A DNA stretch of 64,000 bases from Hungatella sp. (GTDB lineage Bacteria; Bacillota; Clostridia; Lachnospirales; Lachnospiraceae), in NCBI GenBank assembly GCA_009712635.1, contig WASS01000020.1:248001-312000 (forward strand), read 5' to 3'. Position numbers and translations under genes: made by a program. Shown here piece after piece: positions 52,179-60,766 of the stretch; the stretch's first letter is position 1; each line of letters begins with the position of its first letter. The notes under the pieces are model-generated. The model ran no database searches, had not been told where the DNA came from, and saw nothing but the letters and a program-made list of their open reading frames with translations.

Positions 52179-52898
52179 ATGCAGCTTTATCCAGCAATCG
52201 ATTTAAAGAACGGACAATGTGTCCGTTTAAAGCAAGGTGAATTTAAAGAGATTACCGTATATTCTGACAAACCGGAAGAGATAGCATCACTGTGGCAGGA
52301 ACAGGGCGCTACCTATCTTCATCTGGTTGATTTAGACGGCGCACTGGCCGGACATTCAGTTAATGAGGAGGTAATACGCAGAATTGTGAACACGGTTTCG
52401 ATCCCTGTGGAGATCGGCGGCGGGATTCGCAGCGAAGACGCCATTGCTTCCATGCTTTCCTTAGGGGTTGCCCGGGTGATTATCGGAACGAAAGCAGTAA
52501 AGCAGCCGGAGTTTATACGTGATATGATTGAAAAGTTTGGAGCTGAACGGATCGTGTTAGGGGTAGATGCCAAGGACGGAATGGTAGCGGTTGAGGGCTG
52601 GGAAACAGTAAGTGAAATCACAGCCTCAAATCTCTGCTCCCAGATGAAGGAATACGGCATCCGCCACATTGTGTATACTGACATTTCAAGGGATGGAATG
52701 CTTTCTGGACCGAACGTGGTATATACAAAGAAGCTGACGGATGAAACAGGTCTTGATGTAATCGCATCCGGCGGTATGTCTTCCATGGAAGATTTACGAA
52801 ATTTATACGAGGCAGGCGTTCAGGGCGCGATTATCGGAAAAGCCCTGTATGAAAAGCGGATTGATCTTTCGGAGGCAGTTAAAACCTTTGAACTGTAA
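52179..52898 (+). CDS. hisA: ProFAR isomerase HisA
   Basis: 239-residue (beta/alpha)8 barrel that isomerises ProFAR to PRFAR. The catalytic Asp8 is in [17 protein letters not shown] and the second in [15 protein letters not shown]; phosphate sites [10 protein letters not shown] and [11 protein letters not shown] are intact. AAGGAG precedes the ATG. The operon then goes directly to the HisIE fusion, without hisF or hisH. Confidence 0.96.
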   Translation: MQLYPAIDLKNGQCVRLKQGEFKEITVYSDKPEEIASLWQEQGATYLHLVDLDGALAGHSVNEEVIRRIVNTVSIPVEIGGGIRSEDAIASMLSLGVARVIIGTKAVKQPEFIRDMIEKFGAERIVLGVDAKDGMVAVEGWETVSEITASNLCSQMKEYGIRHIVYTDISRDGMLSGPNVVYTKKLTDETGLDVIASGGMSSMEDLRNLYEAGVQGAIIGKALYEKRIDLSEAVKTFEL

Positions 52899-52921
52899 AG
52901 ACCATCAAGGGAGGAAATGTG

Positions 52922-54208
52922 ATGGAATGTAAAAAATTAATTGCAGGTTTCGGAATACGGGAAGGGAAAGCATGGAGACTTGATGATTTGTCTGTCTGTT
53001 ATGAGGAACGTCCTCTTTCTCTGGCTTGCTTTTTTGGAGATAATGGCGCAGATGAACTTTTTCTTTATGACATTTCAGAAACGGAAGCAGATCATGAACG
53101 CACCATCGGTCTGATGAAAGAGATTGGAAGAGTTTCAGATATTCCTGTCCTTGCAGGCGGAAAGGTAAAACGTCTGGAAGATGTAAAAAAATATTTATAT
53201 GCTGGTGCCAAAGCGGCTTTTCTTGATGTGAGTCTGGAAGAAAATGTAGATATGATGAAGGAAGCATCCGACCGTTTCGGCGACGATAAGATTTATGCAT
53301 ATTTACCCGATATATCCTATCTGTCTCATACGGAAGAATACGCACAGCTGGGAGCCTCTGTTATGATTTTAGGAAATGGGGCTCTTTCAGAAGAGGGGCT
53401 TGATGAAGTATCTGCACGGGAAGAGGTATTTATTATTACCGGACTTAGAGACGATTCTTTTTTCCTGGCAGATGCTTTAAAAAGAGAGAACATTGTAGGA
53501 ATTATTGGCATTTCAGATGGAAAAACCGGCTGTATGGAGATAAAACAGGAATTAAAGATACAGGGTATCCCAGTGGAAACATTTGATAGTTCCATAGAAT
53601 TCTCTGAATTTAAATTAAACGGAGACGGACTGATTCCTGTTATTACCCAGGATTACCGGACCGGTGAAGTTCTTATGCTGGCATATATGAATGAGGAAGC
53701 TTTTAAAACAACCTTAAAAACCGGACTGATGACTTATTACAGCAGAAGCCGTCAAAGTCTCTGGCTGAAAGGTGAAACTTCCGGTCATTATCAGTATGTA
53801 AAATCACTGTCACTTGACTGCGACAACGATACCCTTCTTGCCAAGGTAAATCAGATTGGAGCAGCCTGTCATACGGGTTCCAGAAGCTGTTTTTATCAGG
53901 AACTGGTAAAGAAAGAATACCAGGACTCCAATCCGCTAAAAGTGTTTGAGGAAGTTTTTGAAGTCATTCTTGACCGAAAGGAAAATCCCAAGGAAGGTTC
54001 TTATACCAATTACCTTTTTGATAAAGGCATTGATAAGATCTTAAAAAAGCTGGGGGAAGAAGCGACTGAGATAATTATCGCTGCGAAAAATCCTGATTCC
54101 GAAGAAGTGAAGTATGAGATTTCTGATTTTCTCTATCATATGATGGTTCTGATGGCGCAAAAGGGAGTGACCTGGGAAGATATTACCAGAGAACTGGCGA
54201 ATCGTTAG
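52922..54208 (+). CDS. hisIE: HisIE with an N-terminal degenerate HisF-like barrel
   Basis: 428 residues, about twice the length of usual HisIE. Residues about 1-220 align by eye with His[14 protein letters not shown] matches the region that in HisF reads IPCLDVKDGR, with the catalytic Asp11 replaced by Gly11; [28 protein letters not shown] and the closing [13 protein letters not shown] also fit. The phosphate-loop motif GGG and the second catalytic Asp are altered, so it is probably inactive as cyclase. HisI covers about 226-330 with Cys300, Cys316 and Cys323 ([13 protein letters not shown]), HisE about 340-428 ([13 protein letters not shown]). The longest ORF starts at a GTG one codon earlier; AAGGGAGG favours the ATG at 52922. 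Confidence 0.92.
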   Translation: MECKKLIAGFGIREGKAWRLDDLSVCYEERPLSLACFFGDNGADELFLYDISETEADHERTIGLMKEIGRVSDIPVLAGGKVKRLEDVKKYLYAGAKAAFLDVSLEENVDMMKEASDRFGDDKIYAYLPDISYLSHTEEYAQLGASVMILGNGALSEEGLDEVSAREEVFIITGLRDDSFFLADALKRENIVGIIGISDGKTGCMEIKQELKIQGIPVETFDSSIEFSEFKLNGDGLIPVITQDYRTGEVLMLAYMNEEAFKTTLKTGLMTYYSRSRQSLWLKGETSGHYQYVKSLSLDCDNDTLLAKVNQIGAACHTGSRSCFYQELVKKEYQDSNPLKVFEEVFEVILDRKENPKEGSYTNYLFDKGIDKILKKLGEEATEIIIAAKNPDSEEVKYEISDFLYHMMVLMAQKGVTWEDITRELANR

Positions 54209-54223
54209 TAAGGAATCACTAAG

Positions 54224-54276
54224 GGTAAATGGTACCGTGGCAGGCGAACCTGTTAAGGTACCATTTACCGTTTTAT
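54224..54276 (+). terminator. Terminator of the histidine operon
   Basis: GGTAAATGGTACC (54224-54236) pairs with GGTACCATTTACC (54257-54269), a 13-bp perfect stem, followed by GTTTTAT. It lies between converging genes; the AraC-type gene ends in its last bases. Confidence 0.9.
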
Positions 54277-55178
54277 ATAACTGGAAGTATATAATCAATA
54301 ATAACCTTTTCGCCCCGGTTTAAAGGCTCACAATAACGTTCGTTTGTGTATACTTCACACCAGTAGAAATGTTCCTGATCAATTTGTTTACCGGTTTTCT
54401 CAATGGCTTCCGTGATTAGTAAATATGCGGAATCAAGTATTTCTGCGACATTGCTTCCTTCAATCTGAATGTGGGCAGTTAAACCTGCGGGAACATGTTT
54501 CACAGTCAGACCTTCTGGAATTTTGGTGTTTACATTTATAAAATCTCCAATAATGAATTCAAAATTATTCATATCTTTAAAATTATACATCATACCGATA
54601 CCCGCATTGGGGTCAATATCTTCACAACAGGTTGAATCGGAAAGAGAACCCAGTTTTTCGATTGCATCCCCTTCAAAGAATTCTTTCCATACATTCCCCG
54701 CTTCAAAAAATGATGTTTCTCGACCCAGACCTACCATCAGCCGATCTTTTGTTTCCTTGTAAATAATCTTTTTCATATCTGCCATAATCCGTTTCCCTCC
54801 TATAAATCTCATTTCCAGGTAATTAATCGGAAGATAATTACTCAGTTTAGCAGTATCAGACTTGGCTTCTGATGGTGTAATTCCATGGTGCTCTTTAAAT
54901 GCCCGTGAAAAAGCAGAATGGGAGTGAAAGCCATATTTAATTGCCGCATCCAAAACGGTAATATTACTGTTTTTTAAATCATATCCGGCTAATGTTAATT
55001 TGCGTTTTCTCACATAATCGGCAATGCTGATACCTGATACAAATATGAAAATGCGCTGGAACAGAGCTGCCGGACTCATGGCTATTTTGGAAATCTTGTT
55101 ATAATCAATTTCAGAACCATCGGTAATGCTTTTTTCAAGATATTGTATTACATCATCAAAAGTTTTACTGCTATTCAT
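54273..55178 (-). CDS. AraC-family regulator with GyrI-like effector domain
   Basis: 301 residues. Residues 1-105 form the AraC double helix-turn-helix (AALFQRIFIFVSGISIADYV, YGFHSHSAFSRAFKEHHG). Residues about 135-300 form a GyrI-like/SOUL-type effector domain that binds small ligands (MADMKKIIYKETKDRLMVGL, then GLTVKHVPAGLTAHIQIEG). GGAGG precedes the MNSSKTF start, excluding the 9 extra codons of the longest ORF. A decayed duplicate of part of its effector domain lies in the gap upstream (55369-55425). Target genes unknown. Confidence 0.92.
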   Translation of the reverse strand: MNSSKTFDDVIQYLEKSITDGSEIDYNKISKIAMSPAALFQRIFIFVSGISIADYVRKRKLTLAGYDLKNSNITVLDAAIKYGFHSHSAFSRAFKEHHGITPSEAKSDTAKLSNYLPINYLEMRFIGGKRIMADMKKIIYKETKDRLMVGLGRETSFFEAGNVWKEFFEGDAIEKLGSLSDSTCCEDIDPNAGIGMMYNFKDMNNFEFIIGDFINVNTKIPEGLTVKHVPAGLTAHIQIEGSNVAEILDSAYLLITEAIEKTGKQIDQEHFYWCEVYTNERYCEPLNRGEKVIIDYILPVI

Positions 55179-55368
55179 GTTTCGTTCCTCCGTAATTCCT
55201 ATCATAAAGGATAAAAGCGTGATCTGCTATGCAATGTATGTACAGATTTTGTATAATTATTATAAACGTATATAAATGTGATTACAATGAGAAATAATTT
55301 GGGTGATGAGAGTCATATATCTATTTTTTTAGTCTTAGAATTTTATAAATAGAAATAGAAAAAAATAC

Positions 55369-55425
55369 AATGAATTCAAAATGATTCATATCTCTAAAAT
55401 TCTACATTATATCAATACTTACAAT
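55369..55425 (-). pseudogene. Remnant of an AraC-effector-domain gene
   Basis: Read leftward, the segment translates as M-stop-NFRDMNHFEFIV, closely matching YNFKDMNNFEFII of the AraC-type gene (about 54555-54600). The DNA matches over about 55 bp (for example ATGAATTCAAAAT and TTCATATCT shared) with point changes and an in-frame stop. It is a partial duplicate or the remnant of a second, related gene. Confidence 0.7.
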
Positions 55426-55475
55426 TTAAAGATGTTTCTAGTTTACAAATATAACATAATTTTTCTTTCTTACTA

Positions 55476-55493
55476 TTGAATTTGCAAATTCAA
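55476..55493. promoter_or_regulatory. Perfect palindrome before the S8 protease
   Basis: TTGAATTTGCAAATTCAA is an exact 18-bp palindrome ending 22 bp before the protease start codon, just ahead of its GAAGGAG site. It may be an operator for a dimeric regulator or a start-site hairpin. Confidence 0.6.
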
Positions 55494-55515
55494 AAATAAT
55501 AGAAGGAGAATTATT

Positions 55516-57027
55516 ATGGAATTTAATTATTGGAGCAATGGAAAAAAAATAACCTTAAAAAAATCTGAATCATATCGGGCATCTAAAGAGAATGGTTATA
55601 TGGAAAGTAAATACAAATCTTTAACCTCTAACCTAAAACCTAAAATGACTGATTTGAAAAATGGTATTATATTAGAGACAATTAGTCAAGTTTCAAAAAT
55701 CACTTCATTTACAAGCAAAACACAGCGAGAAGAAGATGATATTCTGGTATTAGAAGCAGAAGATAAAACACCAATGATTCTTACAAATCAGTTTATTATC
55801 CAGTTTAAACCAGATGTGACAAGAGAAGAAATTAATATTATTAATGATTCTAATAATGTTAAAATTATCGAAAATATTAATTGGGAGGAGAATTCATATC
55901 TTGTTGAGACTACAGAAGGTAAAGCAGTAAGTGCATTGGAGATGGCAAATACTTATCATGAAAACGATAAGGTAATATATGCACAGCCTAATTTTGTTCG
56001 GTTGCTAAAGCCTATGGCAGCAATAAGTAATGATACATATGTAAACAAGCAGTGGGCTCTTAACAATACTGGGCAAACTGGAGGAATTCCAGGTGAAGAC
56101 ATCCATATTTCAAAAGCATGGGAAATTACGAAAGGAAATAAAGATATTATTATTGCTATCATTGATGAAGGTGTGGATTACAAACATGAAGATTTAAATG
56201 TATCTGATAAACTGGTAACCGGGTATGATGCCTGTTACAAGCGTAATGATCCAACTCCTAAAAGTGCTGATGCCCATGGAACTGCTTGTGCAGGCATAGC
56301 GGCTGCTAAAAGTAATAATAATAAAGGAATCGCCGGCGTGGCTCCGGAATGTAAAATAATGGGGATAAGAATTGCATATGGAGTTATGGAAGGAGGCGAA
56401 AGATTATGGGTTACTGATGATGCAAAAATTGCAGATGGAATTGTTAAATCTGTAGACAGAGGAGCGGATGTCCTTAGTAACAGCTGGGGAGGCGGAGAAG
56501 ACAGCCAAACAATTACGAATGCAATAAATTATGCCAAACGAAATGGCCGGAACGGAAAAGGCTGTGTTGTTTGTTTTGCAGCTGGCAATGATGATAGCAG
56601 CGTTTCTTATCCTGGTAGATTAGATAATGTTATAACTGTTGCAGCATGTAATGAGTATGGTGAAAGAAAAAGTAAGACAAGTCGAGACGGCGAATATTTT
56701 TGGGGTAGTAATTATGGCCCAGAAGTTGATGTAGCAGCCCCGGGTGTTCATATTTTCACAACTGATATTATGAATAAGGACGGCTATAGTTCTGATAATT
56801 ACGTAGAAGATTTTAACGGTACGTCTGCAGCCACCCCACATGTTGCAGGAGTTGCAGCACTTGTGCTATCCGTTGCTCCAGAACTAAAAGCAAGTGAAGT
56901 CGAAGAGATAATCCGAAATACTGCAGATGACATTGGCGCTAAAGGTTTTGATAATTATACTGGCCATGGGAGAGTAAATGCATTTAAAGCTGTTTCAAAG
57001 GCATATGAAAAGCATTTAAATAATTAG
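55516..57027 (+). CDS. Subtilisin-like serine protease (S8) without signal peptide
   Basis: 503-residue peptidase of the S8/subtilase family. The catalytic triad is complete: Asp217 (IAIIDEGVD), His254 (ADAHGTACAG), Ser437 (FNGTSAATPHVAG), with the oxyanion Asn358 (FAAGNDD). The N-terminal 170 residues act as a pro-region (including a Fervidolysin-like fold near VIYAQPNF). No hydrophobic signal peptide is present, so it is either cytoplasmic or exported by another route. GAAGGAG precedes the ATG. Upstream is an 18-bp palindrome. Base composition is more AT-rich than the his operon, suggesting acquisition. Confidence 0.9.
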   Translation: MEFNYWSNGKKITLKKSESYRASKENGYMESKYKSLTSNLKPKMTDLKNGIILETISQVSKITSFTSKTQREEDDILVLEAEDKTPMILTNQFIIQFKPDVTREEINIINDSNNVKIIENINWEENSYLVETTEGKAVSALEMANTYHENDKVIYAQPNFVRLLKPMAAISNDTYVNKQWALNNTGQTGGIPGEDIHISKAWEITKGNKDIIIAIIDEGVDYKHEDLNVSDKLVTGYDACYKRNDPTPKSADAHGTACAGIAAAKSNNNKGIAGVAPECKIMGIRIAYGVMEGGERLWVTDDAKIADGIVKSVDRGADVLSNSWGGGEDSQTITNAINYAKRNGRNGKGCVVCFAAGNDDSSVSYPGRLDNVITVAACNEYGERKSKTSRDGEYFWGSNYGPEVDVAAPGVHIFTTDIMNKDGYSSDNYVEDFNGTSAATPHVAGVAALVLSVAPELKASEVEEIIRNTADDIGAKGFDNYTGHGRVNAFKAVSKAYEKHLNN

Positions 57028-57037
57028 GCAGAGGCTG

Positions 57038-57160
57038 ATGATGGTCAATCATTTTGAGGACATCAGAGCTGTAAGAGTACAGCAGATGTACTGTATGGCA
57101 ATGCCAATACGTAATTTAGTCCGTAATAATATATGCCCTGAGATCTACAGATTCAGATAA
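57038..57160 (+). CDS. Possible 40-residue ORF or gene remnant
   Basis: Begins MMVNHFEDIRAVRVQQMYC and ends in a TAA. Only a weak GGCAGAGG lies before the adjacent ATGs. It is not recognised; it could be a small gene co-transcribed with the protease or a fragment of a former gene. Confidence 0.3.
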   Translation: MMVNHFEDIRAVRVQQMYCMAMPIRNLVRNNICPEIYRFR

Positions 57161-57167
57161 TATGTGA

Positions 57168-57207
57168 AAAGAGTCAACCTCTCATCATTATGGAAGGTTG
57201 GCTCTTT
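57168..57207 (+). terminator. Terminator-like hairpin of the protease unit
   Basis: AAAGAGTCAACCT (57168-57180) pairs with AGGTTGGCTCTTT (57195-57207) with one G-T pair. Only CC follows the T triplet, so termination may be weak. Confidence 0.6.
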
Positions 57208-57328
57208 CCACTATGCAAAGTACAATTTTGGAAGCTAACGTGTATAATTTTGGCACTTGGGTTGAAATTAATGTCGTAAAATGGTAAATATTATTAGATA
57301 CATACCATCTAAAAGTTATTAGTTAGGC

Positions 57329-57529
57329 GTGTTTTTGGTAACAGGATTATTTGTGCGGAGAGGGCGACATATCTGTGAAGAAGAGAAAGTAAATATCCCT
57401 GAATTTAGAAATGTATTGTTTCGAACCGATTTTTATAATGAACAGATGCGGTTGATGAGTGACAAGAAGCATGGGGAGTGTCTTAATTATGAGACAATTG
57501 AGACAATTATAATGTTACAAAATGCTTGA
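57329..57529 (+). CDS. Possible 66-residue protein, doubtful
   Basis: A GTG-started ORF without a clear ribosome binding site. It is hydrophilic (VNIPEFRNVLFRTDFYNEQM) and matches nothing recognised. It may be a gene fragment in a decaying region. The stop is followed by 59 bp before the next ORF. Confidence 0.25.
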   Translation: MFLVTGLFVRRGRHICEEEKVNIPEFRNVLFRTDFYNEQMRLMSDKKHGECLNYETIETIIMLQNA

Positions 57530-57588
57530 CTACAACAAATTATTAAAAAGCAATACCGTAAATATGAAGATTACAAGGAGATATGTTA

Positions 57589-58008
57589 ATGATCATAATG
57601 TTAATTTTTTATATATGCTTAATATGCTATATTATATATCTAACTATAAAAGCTGCTATAATGAGTATAAAAATTCGCAAATATAAGGGACGTACCATTG
57701 GTGAAATTATAAATGTTAGTGAATATGTAACATATTATAAATTATACAAAAAGATACTTTATTATCCAACATATCGCTATATTGTTGATGGTATTACATA
57801 TGAAGAAGATTTTCCATTTTGTAAAAAGTCCCAAAAGTTAATACATATAGGTCAAGAAAAGGTGATCAGTTTTGATAAAAAAAAGCCAAAAAACTTTGTT
57901 CCTGAAGGTGAAGAATGTGTTTGGTTTAAACGGACATTTATTGGCTTTTCATGTATTTTATTCTGGTTCTTAATAGCGATTTACGCCTATTATAAAGATT
58001 ATAAATAA
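57589..58008 (+). CDS. Small membrane protein, DUF3592-like layout
   Basis: About 139 residues. An N-terminal membrane helix (about 1-22), a soluble middle domain with YPTYRYIVDGITYEEDF and GQEKVISFDKKKPKNFVP, and a second helix at the C-terminus (about 115-135). This order (helix, beta-rich domain, helix) is that of DUF3592. AAGGAG is 8 nt before the ATG at 57589, better than the ATG at 57583. Function unknown; very AT-rich. Confidence 0.65.
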   Translation: MIIMLIFYICLICYIIYLTIKAAIMSIKIRKYKGRTIGEIINVSEYVTYYKLYKKILYYPTYRYIVDGITYEEDFPFCKKSQKLIHIGQEKVISFDKKKPKNFVPEGEECVWFKRTFIGFSCILFWFLIAIYAYYKDYK

Positions 58009-58147
58009 GTAAATTTATCCTGCTTTGTTGATTACGGAAGAAGAAAAACCTGTGCATTAACAAATTTATCGGAGTGCTGTCTGGCGATCCATTTGGTCGG
58101 TGAAAAGACATGTTAAAATATGCGTGGAGAATTGAGGAGTGACGAAA

Positions 58148-58705
58148 ATGGACTTTGATGAAAACCAAATAGGCGGATATTCAATATTAGAGATAACAGA
58201 ATATCTGGAAAAAAATCAAGAAGAGTACTTAAATCGTTTCAGACAAATGGATAGAAAGAAAAAATTTAATGGAGCCGCCGCATTTTTTGGTCCATTATGG
58301 TTTGCTTATCGAATGATGTGGATAGAAGGTTTCTTATTATGGTTAATTTTTTCTGTAATCACATTATTTGCTTCGTTTATTATTTATATATTAATTTTAG
58401 CAAATATAATATATACCAAAGAATCTGCCGGGCTATTGTTATTTTTACTTTGGATAGTAGAATTTCTGATAATAGGTAAACAGGCTGATTCCATCTACTG
58501 GTGGAAGATAAAAAAGAGAATTGATGCTTCTCATTGGGAAACTGGAAAAAAAATAAGCATTTTACAGAAGTTTGCAAATTCCGTAGAATGTAAAGGTGCT
58601 TCTATATGGAGTGCAATTATTTTTTCCTTTTTAGTGCGATTTGGAGACCTTCTGGTAGGTGCAATTGCAGTGGCAATGGCTACTTTAATGTCTCAAATCT
58701 TTTAA
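58148..58705 (+). CDS. DUF2628-like membrane protein
   Basis: About 185 residues. The conserved stretch FNGAAAFFGPLWFAYRMMW (around residue 42) followed by two or three membrane helices matches DUF2628-type proteins. A cytosolic N-terminal segment with charged residues precedes it, and a further helix lies at the C-terminus. GAGGAG is 8 nt before the ATG at 58148; the longest ORF starts at a GTG inside that site. Function unknown. Confidence 0.75.
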   Translation: MDFDENQIGGYSILEITEYLEKNQEEYLNRFRQMDRKKKFNGAAAFFGPLWFAYRMMWIEGFLLWLIFSVITLFASFIIYILILANIIYTKESAGLLLFLLWIVEFLIIGKQADSIYWWKIKKRIDASHWETGKKISILQKFANSVECKGASIWSAIIFSFLVRFGDLLVGAIAVAMATLMSQIF

Positions 58706-58795
58706 AGGATGGTATTTCATAATTGATTACAATGAATGATGATGAAATAATATAGAAACTAACAGTATAATTAAAAATATGGTATTTAGGCTGCG

Positions 58796-58824
58796 TAGAC
58801 ATTAAAAGCGCCTTATGGTATAAT
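58796..58824 (+). promoter_or_regulatory. Promoter of pepT
   Basis: TAGACA (58796-58801), a 17-bp spacer and TATAAT (58819-58824). It leaves a long leader of about 140 bp before pepT that contains three GGAGAA repeats. Confidence 0.75.
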
Positions 58825-58970
58825 AAGGAAATCCAAATGGTCCTTTCTGGTAATTTTTTCGGTTGATCTGGAGAATACTACCGGAGAATACGGAACCTTC
58901 AGGAGAACTGGATCCGGCGGGATTCATACATGCCGTTACCAGAAATATATTGAAAAAGAGGCGATTAACA

Positions 58971-60197
58971 ATGTCAGAAGTGATCAATCATTTTTTAAAA
59001 TATGTATCCTATGATACCCAGTCAAAGGATGAGGTTGAGTCTGTACCAAGTACTTCCAAGCAGCGCATACTTGCGGAAGAACTGGCAAAAGAATTGCAGG
59101 CTATGAAGGCCTCAGATGTGAGAATTGACGAGCACAGCTATGTGTATGCTACCATCCCGGCAACAATGGATAAAACAGTCCCTGTTCTGGGATTTATCGC
59201 TCACATGGATACCTCACCGGCCTACTCAGGCGCTAATGTAAAGCCACAGATCGTAAAGAATTACGATGGTAAGAATATTCTGATGAATGCGGATACAGGA
59301 CTTACCATGAGCCCGGAAGATTTTCCGGATTTATTAAAATATATCGGACAGGATATAATCACTACAGATGGGACGACCCTGCTAGGAGCAGATGATAAGG
59401 CTGGTGTGGCTGAGATCATGACTATGGCGGAATACTTACTTGCCCATCCAGAGATTCCTCATGGAACCATCCGAATCGGATTTACACCAGATGAAGAAGT
59501 GGGCAGAGGAGCAGATTTCTTTGATGTAAAAGGATTTGCTGCTGATGTTGCTTATACCGTGGATGGCGGTGGGTTAGGAGAGCTGGAGTACGAAAACTTC
59601 AATGCTGCTTCTGCCAGAGTTTTAATCCATGGATCCAGCATCCATCCCGGTTCTTCCAAAGGAAGAATGAGAAATGCACTTTTAATGGGAATGGAATTTC
59701 ATAATATGCTTCCGTCAGCGGAAAATCCAATGTATACCGAAGGATATGAAGGATTCTATCACTTGGATTCTATGAGCGGATCTGTGGAAGAAGCCAGATT
59801 GGATTATATTATCCGTGATCACAGCAAGAAGAAGTTTGAAGATAAGAAAGAATTTATGACCCGTGTGGCTGATTATTTAAACCACAGATACCAAAGCGGG
59901 ACAGTAGAGCTGATTTTAAAAGACAGCTATTTTAACATGAAGGAAAAGATTGAGCCCCATATGTACCTGATCGACATTGCAAAAACTGCCATGGAAGATC
60001 TGGGAATTGAACCGCTGGTTACTCCGATCAGAGGAGGTACAGACGGAGCACGCTTATCCTACGAAGGACTTCCCTGTCCAAACCTTTGCACCGGTGGATA
60101 CAATTATCATGGAAAATTTGAATTTGTTCCAGTTCAGTCTATGGAAAAGGTAGTAAAGCTGCTTCTTAAAATTGTTGAAAAGTTTGCTGAAAAGTAA
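58971..60197 (+). CDS. pepT: Peptidase T
   Basis: M20B-family tripeptide aminopeptidase, 408 residues, releasing N-terminal residues from tripeptides. Two-zinc site residues are in [36 protein letters not shown] and [14 protein letters not shown]; the C-terminal [14 protein letters not shown] completes it. The longest ORF starts 36 codons upstream without homology; AGAGG and the family N-terminus favour 58971. A single-gene unit with its own promoter and a terminator after it. Confidence 0.95.
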   Translation: MSEVINHFLKYVSYDTQSKDEVESVPSTSKQRILAEELAKELQAMKASDVRIDEHSYVYATIPATMDKTVPVLGFIAHMDTSPAYSGANVKPQIVKNYDGKNILMNADTGLTMSPEDFPDLLKYIGQDIITTDGTTLLGADDKAGVAEIMTMAEYLLAHPEIPHGTIRIGFTPDEEVGRGADFFDVKGFAADVAYTVDGGGLGELEYENFNAASARVLIHGSSIHPGSSKGRMRNALLMGMEFHNMLPSAENPMYTEGYEGFYHLDSMSGSVEEARLDYIIRDHSKKKFEDKKEFMTRVADYLNHRYQSGTVELILKDSYFNMKEKIEPHMYLIDIAKTAMEDLGIEPLVTPIRGGTDGARLSYEGLPCPNLCTGGYNYHGKFEFVPVQSMEKVVKLLLKIVEKFAEK

Positions 60198-60252
60198 TTG
60201 ATAAAAAAGTATTGATAGAAAAAGTAATTGTCAGTATCAGTAATTGTTAGAA

Positions 60253-60316
60253 TAAAAAAAGACGTCCGGAATCGGTTTCAGGATACACTTCCCAAACCAG
60301 CTACGGACGTTTTTTG
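60253..60316. terminator. Bidirectional terminator between pepT and sufU
   Basis: ACGTCCG (60262-60268) and CGGACGT (60304-60310) pair, with an inner GGTTT/AAACC stem; seven A residues lie before and six T after. It serves both converging units. Confidence 0.85.
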
Positions 60317-60322
60317 CTGTCA

Positions 60323-60766
60323 TTATTTGTTTTCGGCTTCCTTTTCATCAAGGATTCCCATTAATGTATGCCATGGAAGCACAGCACATTTCACTCTGCC
60401 CGGCATATGAGAGATTCCTTTGAGAGCAATTGCATCCTCCAGGAATTCCAACTGCTCCTCATCTGATATTTCTCCTTTTATCATTCCGAGAAAGGTCTCA
60501 AGCAGCTTCTGGGCTTCCTCTACCGGCTTTCCAAGAATCAGATCAATCATGAGAGATGCTGAAGCCTGGGAAATGGCACAGCCTTCTCCTGTAAAGCCGG
60601 CATCTTCTATGATTCCATCATTCACCCGAAGTTCCAGAATGATGTCATCGCCACAGCTGGGATTGACTCCTTCCAGGGTGGCTGTCGCATCTGATACTTT
60701 ATGACGGTTTTGATTGGAACGGCTGTTTTCCACAATAATCTGATTGTATAAAGCGTTAAGCTCCAT
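60323..60766 (-). CDS. sufU: Fe-S cluster scaffold/sulfur-transfer protein SufU
   Basis: 147 residues. Three cysteines typical of SufU/IscU are Cys38 (NPSCGD), Cys63 (GEGCAIS) and Cys127 (RVKCAVLPW), plus Asp40. In firmicutes SufU accepts sulfur from SufS through a zinc site. Its start overlaps the end of sufS by 11 nt. It is the last gene of the leftward suf operon. Confidence 0.95.
   Translation of the reverse strand: MELNALYNQIIVENSRSNQNRHKVSDATATLEGVNPSCGDDIILELRVNDGIIEDAGFTGEGCAISQASASLMIDLILGKPVEEAQKLLETFLGMIKGEISDEEQLEFLEDAIALKGISHMPGRVKCAVLPWHTLMGILDEKEAENK

Larger units (their letters stand above)
55206..55515. other. AT-rich gap with a decayed gene fragment
   Basis: This 310-bp stretch holds no intact gene. 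It contains a TATAAT at 55252-55257 without a good -35, a decayed copy of part of the neighbouring AraC-type gene, and a perfect 18-bp palindrome before the S8 protease. The rest is very AT-rich with no clear signal. Confidence 0.6.
57028..57328. other. Gap after the S8 protease
   Basis: A 301-bp stretch with a possible 40-codon ORF (57038-57160), a terminator-like hairpin at 57168-57207 and AT-rich sequence with no other feature seen. Confidence 0.6.
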
